This document shows positions 40,989 to 44,403 of a stretch of 44,403 bases of DNA, piece after piece (the first letter of the stretch is position 1; each line of letters starts with the position of its first letter). The DNA comes from CAYLJJ01 sp964384025 (lineage in GTDB: Bacteria; Myxococcota_A; Bradymonadia; UBA7976; UBA1532), in the NCBI GenBank assembly GCA_964384025.1, contig CAYLJJ010000055.1:1-44403 (forward strand). The letters are read 5' to 3'. The notes below the pieces were generated by a model. That model was not told where the DNA came from, ran no database searches, and worked only from the letters and a program-made list of their open reading frames with translations. Both the position numbers and the translations under genes were made by a program.

Positions 40989-42221
40989 ATGAATCTCTGG
41001 ACCCGTATTAAAGAGACCCGTAAAAACCGCAGACGCTCTCCTCCGCTCGTAGAGGTGAGCATTGGTGAAGAGGCTGAGTTGGCCGTCGCTCGAGGGCTTC
41101 GACGCAGCTTGAGAGGCACCGGCGATACTTTTTACGCGGGCTTGCGCATCCCTGACGCTGAAGCAGGCCATAAGCGCGAGCTGGACTTTGTGATCACCCG
41201 CCCCGATGAGGTCATCATCATCGAGCTGAAATATTGGATCGGGACTTTGGAGCTGAGCCCTAAGGGACACCTGATCCAGCGACGTCCCCAGAAAGCCAGC
41301 TTGGATCATGGTCCTCTCTTCAAGGAGATGAAGGCCCGAGAACAGGCCCTACGAGCCTTGATAAAATCTCATAAGCTGCGACCTCTTCCGATTCGTTCTC
41401 TCCTGATCTTTTATAAGCCAGGCCTCAAAATCGCTGAAGGCTTTGGCAAGCTGCGCTCACAGATGATGGAGTGGAGGACGCTGCGCAAACAGCTCTCCTG
41501 TGCTCGCCCTCGCTTGGCAGTTCAGCTCCTGAGGCTCCTCCGTCGTTGGCTTGGAGGAGCCTCCTCTGAAGCCCCCTCCAAAGGGATCTTGGCGCTTAGA
41601 GAGGCTCTGGACCTTTTGGGGAGTTGGGATGAGATTGAGCTGTATGGAGGGCGACGTTTTATGGGAGATCTGCGTCCCCAGCGAGGCTGTAACCCTCTGG
41701 TGGCTCAGATCCGCTTGGTGGATCGTGAGCAGCTGGCAGGCTTTGAGGTGGAGGCGGATCGCTGCTATCTCAAAGCCCTCCTCTTCACTCCCCAGCTTCG
41801 GGTGCGTCTTGATTTTAGGGGGGGGGAGGAGTTGGAGGGGGATCTGCCTCTGGAGCGCCAGTGTCTGATTCACTCTGTGGGCGCGCGTAGACCTCATCGC
41901 CAAGCCCTACGGGAGATCAAACATATCCGCTATGGTTATCGCCAACTGGAGAGCGGGCGTCTGAGCTGGGATAAGTTGGAGGAGGGAGCTCGCTTTCAGG
42001 GGCGCATCAAAGCGGTTAAAGAGTTTGGTCTCTTTGTAGACTTTGGTGCTCCTGTGGATGGCCTGATCCATATCAGTCAGATCGATCCTGAGCGTTATAT
42101 AGAGAAGGAGGAAGTGTTAGAGCGCTTCTCCTCTGGGCAGCTTGTGGAGGTGGAGTTGATCAGCCGGGACCCAGCGGCTCAACGCTTGGGTCTACGGTTG
42201 CTCGCCAAGTCAGGGCGGTGA
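40989..42221 (+). CDS. NERD-domain nuclease-like protein fused to an S1 RNA-binding domain
   Basis: A 410-residue cytoplasmic protein. Residues ~20-170 form a NERD (nuclease-related) domain: IGEEAELAVARGLRR, then ELDFVITRPDEVIIIELKYW, where Glu, Asp and the ExK are the restriction-endonuclease-like core. The middle is basic and of unknown type. Residues ~325-405 are an S1 domain: GARFQGRIKAVKEFGLFVDF, VDGLIHISQID and VELISRDPAAQRLGLRL. S1 binds single-stranded RNA or ribosomes, so the protein may act on RNA or at the ribosome. The gene diverges from the ATP-grasp operon with 83 bases between, sharing a promoter region. Confidence 0.82.
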   Translation: MNLWTRIKETRKNRRRSPPLVEVSIGEEAELAVARGLRRSLRGTGDTFYAGLRIPDAEAGHKRELDFVITRPDEVIIIELKYWIGTLELSPKGHLIQRRPQKASLDHGPLFKEMKAREQALRALIKSHKLRPLPIRSLLIFYKPGLKIAEGFGKLRSQMMEWRTLRKQLSCARPRLAVQLLRLLRRWLGGASSEAPSKGILALREALDLLGSWDEIELYGGRRFMGDLRPQRGCNPLVAQIRLVDREQLAGFEVEADRCYLKALLFTPQLRVRLDFRGGEELEGDLPLERQCLIHSVGARRPHRQALREIKHIRYGYRQLESGRLSWDKLEEGARFQGRIKAVKEFGLFVDFGAPVDGLIHISQIDPERYIEKEEVLERFSSGQLVEVELISRDPAAQRLGLRLLAKSGR

Positions 42222-42410
42222 ATGATGAGCTGTTTCAGATTCCGAGAATATTGCAGGGCGCTGTAGTGAGTATGAACGGGAGCAAACTCTCCACACCGCA
42301 GCCATGCTTCAACACCCTCCAACCCACACTCATAGAAACTCAATCTGTTGGAGTTGAAAAGGCACCAAACACTAATTTTAAAAAATCCCAGAGATAACCC
42401 TGAGCTTTTC

Positions 42411-42432
42411 AAAACTCTTTTCTGAGAGTTTT
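42411..42432. terminator. AT-rich hairpin, probably bidirectional terminator
   Basis: AAAACTCT (42411-42418), loop TTTCTG, AGAGTTTT (42425-42432). The stem is perfect and symmetric, with A- and T-rich flanks on both strands. It follows the plus-strand NERD-S1 gene by about 190 bases and touches the stop codon of the convergent gene. Confidence 0.55.
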
Positions 42433-43726
42433 ACTTGTTCTTCTTGCCTGGATTACCAGGAACACCGCCATTCTCATCATTGGAGTTGTCAGGGTTGCCC
42501 TGGTTAGAGTTGCCTGGATCGCAGCCTTCAGCGTTATTGCCCACGCCCTGGTTACAATCTTCACCACCGCTTCCGGGGTTGACTACGAGGAGCTCACACT
42601 CTGCCGTCGTCGCGTTGCCGCTGCTGTCAGTGGCTACCACGCTCCAGGTGATGTGATCATCTACACCACCAGAATCGATGATTCTAAAGCCACCATCTTC
42701 GCTGAACTCAACAATACAACTGCCCGTCTTATCAATCCGCTTGCCTTTCTTGTTGAACTTGAAGCAGTCGTAGCCAGTAAACTCATACTCAACAGCGCAA
42801 TTGTCTTCTACTGCAGGATAGAAGGTGACAGGAGCGTCTGGCGGGGTGATGGTCTCAGGAGCTTCACAGCTCACGGTGGGTGGAGTATCATCTACTACAC
42901 TTACGGTGCCCTCACAGCTATCGCAGAGCTCAGCATCACAAGCAGTTACGGTGACCACAGTCTCCCCCAAACCATAAGGACCCTGAGGCTCGACGCTGAT
43001 ATTCAGCTCATCTCCATCTGGATCATAGGAGCCAGCTTCCACACTACCATTCGCTGCGCATGTAGCATCAGCGCTCAGATCTAGATCCTGACACTGCGCC
43101 ACAGGGGCGTTATTGGTGTTCACGACTTCGCCGTTGAGGATCACAAAGGCCTCACGCAGGTAGTTGTGGTAACAACAATCATCCACTTGGGTGATCACGA
43201 CGCGGTTGACTTCACCTTGTGCAACAAAGGGTGCCAAGTTGCTGGTTCCAGAACCGCCGAGGTAAACATAGCTGCCTGGGATGACCAAACCTCCAGGGTA
43301 GAGAGAGTTAAAGATCGTAATCCTGGATCCATCATCCATGCCACGGAAGCCGATGGTAAACTGGGTTACTTCGACGTTCTCCGGGATGTCTACAAAGGTT
43401 TGGAAGTAGGAGAAGTCTCCGTACCGCCAACACCTGACCGGTGCTTGGCAGACATATGAGGGTACGCGGACGAGGTTGATGACATCGGGGTCGGGAGCGG
43501 GGAACCAGGCCGTATGATCCTCTGCAGGGATGGTAGCGACATCGTACAAGCAGATATCACCGTGGCGGCTGGCGTTGCAGTTGAACTGAACCAAGCCCAG
43601 AGGGTTGCTGCTGGTCACTTCCAGACCATCATGCATCTGCCAGGGAGTGCGGCTCTGAGCCCAGGCTCCGGGTAGGAAGATCAAGAAACAAAGGGCGGAA
43701 AGGGTTGACGCGATCCACGAGCTCAT
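42431..43726 (-). CDS. Secreted protein with HYR-like domains and Asn/Gly-rich tail
   Basis: A 431-residue exported protein. GGAGGAG lies about 5 bases before the ATG at 43726; a longer start at 43756 lacks this. The signal peptide ends LPGAWAQ. A ~200-residue N-terminal domain with several Cys pairs (VCQAPVRCW, DDCCYHNY) is unassigned. Two immunoglobulin-like HYR/cadherin-type repeats follow: NAPVAQCQDLDLSADATC with GETVVTVTACDAELCDSCEGTVSV, and TPPTVSCEAPETITPPDAP with HITWSVVATDSSGNATTAEC. The tail is a Gly/Asn/Pro-rich stretch (GNNAEGCDPGNSNQG) ending in basic residues, as often seen in myxobacterial secreted proteins. Probably a surface or matrix adhesin. Confidence 0.7.
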   Translation of the reverse strand: MSSWIASTLSALCFLIFLPGAWAQSRTPWQMHDGLEVTSSNPLGLVQFNCNASRHGDICLYDVATIPAEDHTAWFPAPDPDVINLVRVPSYVCQAPVRCWRYGDFSYFQTFVDIPENVEVTQFTIGFRGMDDGSRITIFNSLYPGGLVIPGSYVYLGGSGTSNLAPFVAQGEVNRVVITQVDDCCYHNYLREAFVILNGEVVNTNNAPVAQCQDLDLSADATCAANGSVEAGSYDPDGDELNISVEPQGPYGLGETVVTVTACDAELCDSCEGTVSVVDDTPPTVSCEAPETITPPDAPVTFYPAVEDNCAVEYEFTGYDCFKFNKKGKRIDKTGSCIVEFSEDGGFRIIDSGGVDDHITWSVVATDSSGNATTAECELLVVNPGSGGEDCNQGVGNNAEGCDPGNSNQGNPDNSNDENGGVPGNPGKKNK

Positions 43727-43972
43727 GTAGCTCCTCCGTAGTGTTTTTTGGAACATATCTGTTGCAGAGAATAGCGAACTTCCTCCGAGAGTACAGATGA
43801 ATTTTAGTATAGATGCCTAACTCTGCGTTTATTGGTACTTATTTTACGGTAGGTATTTTTGCAAATGCCTGTTTTGGGCGCAAAATGCTAAACCCTTAAA
43901 GGATCAAACTTCACTAAACATGGACTGAAATTATATCTATTTGCGTATAGATGCCAACCATGAATCCAGATC

Positions 43973-44403
43973 TCAGAGCACAAAGGGAATGCTAAAGCTC
44001 ATGAAATCGCCTGTAGAACGAGGAAATTTAAGAGTATATGTTTTCTCCTCAATACAATTTCCGATCTGGGTACCAGAGAACTTACCCTCCACCTTGGCGC
44101 TCTGAACACTCCCATCCTTGCTGATTTTTATCTTGACAACCACGATCCCTCCTTTCCCTTGATGACAGCTCTGGATAGAAGCTTTGTTCTGCTCAGCAAC
44201 TTTAATGAGTTGTGATCTGCTCAACTTCTCGGGAAATGTAGGGAGTTCCTTGATGATTTTTCGGACCTCCTGCTCTGTTGAAATGGTCTGGAAGTCTCCA
44301 GGGTATGTAGCCCAGAACCTACCATCTTTGAACTCCAGTATCCAAATCCCAATACTCCGGCCAGGGTTGAGATGCAAAACAAGGCAAGCGAAGTTTAAGG
44401 GGG
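43973..44403 (-). CDS. AgmX/PglI C-terminal-like domain protein, start beyond window
   Basis: The frame stays open to the right edge, so the gene is 5' partial; a TTG at 44377 is the first possible start within it. About 143 residues are visible. The C-terminal region, KASIQSCHQGKGGIVVVKIKISKDG, then GTQIGNCIEEKTYTLKFP, matches AgmX/PglI- or TonB-like tails that end many deltaproteobacterial kinases and gliding proteins: a strand pair around ISKDGSV, one Cys in each half, and a FP near the end. The N-terminal part is unassigned. Confidence 0.6.
   Translation of the reverse strand, partial: PLNFACLVLHLNPGRSIGIWILEFKDGRFWATYPGDFQTISTEQEVRKIIKELPTFPEKLSRSQLIKVAEQNKASIQSCHQGKGGIVVVKIKISKDGSVQSAKVEGKFSGTQIGNCIEEKTYTLKFPRSTGDFMSFSIPFVL

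Overview
The window looks like a fragment of a GC-moderate deltaproteobacterium-type genome (Myxococcota or Bradymonadota-like). This is an inference from gene content: a Pkn-type Ser/Thr kinase with a TonB/AgmX-like tail, a VIT/VWA lipoprotein, a PilB/GspE ATPase, a DUF4157 (eCIS-core) protein, several lipoproteins, and RiPP and NRPS-like loci. No rRNA or tRNA genes and no CRISPR array were seen. The first ~170 bases are a C-rich low-complexity stretch joined directly to the middle of an ABC ATPase, so the left edge is probably a contig end or misassembly.

Layout. (1) 171-4440: a truncated tandem ABC transporter, two paralogous short precursor peptides with tandem LYG motifs, and a radical SAM/SPASM enzyme. 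This is read as a RiPP locus resembling the XYG 'splicease' (spliceotide) type. (2) 4706-10426: a tightly overlapping four-gene heavy-metal efflux operon (Cys-rich lipoprotein, CusB/CzcB-like adaptor with six Cys-rich repeats, CusA/CzcA-like RND pump, TlpA-like thioredoxin), followed by an IS200/IS605-family element and a decayed second copy. (3) 11549-19000: secreted or envelope proteins (TIM-barrel-like protein, ferritin-like TAT lipoprotein), an eCIS-core protein translationally coupled to a helical protein, a 5'-nucleotidase split into two genes in reversed domain order, and a PilB/GspE ATPase. (4) 19001-20590: about 1.6 kb of decayed, probably transposon-derived DNA. (5) 20591-23579: a coupled alpha/beta hydrolase and hybrid histidine kinase, visibly more AT-rich than their neighbours. 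(6) 24022-31957: Ser/Thr kinase with a coupled small lipoprotein, a large VIT/VWA/DUF2135 lipoprotein, and a methyl-accepting chemotaxis protein. (7) 32143-36775: an operon of a 2OG-Fe(II) dioxygenase, a single-module NRPS-like A-T-reductase and NadR. (8) 36852-40905: a beta-helix protein, a metallophosphoesterase and a second RiPP locus (a graspetide-like precursor with a duplicated core, convergent with an ATP-grasp ligase and a radical SAM/SPASM enzyme). (9) 40989-44403: a NERD-S1 fusion protein, a secreted repeat protein and a partial AgmX-like protein.

The main point of interest is the pair of RiPP loci about 35 kb apart. Their radical SAM/SPASM enzymes look clearly related to each other, and both serve precursors whose cores are tandem repeats centred on one tyrosine (LYG in one, RYA in the other). 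The second locus adds an ATP-grasp ligase, so its product may carry both omega-ester/amide crosslinks and a radical modification. Domain names rest on motifs read by eye; no database search was possible.
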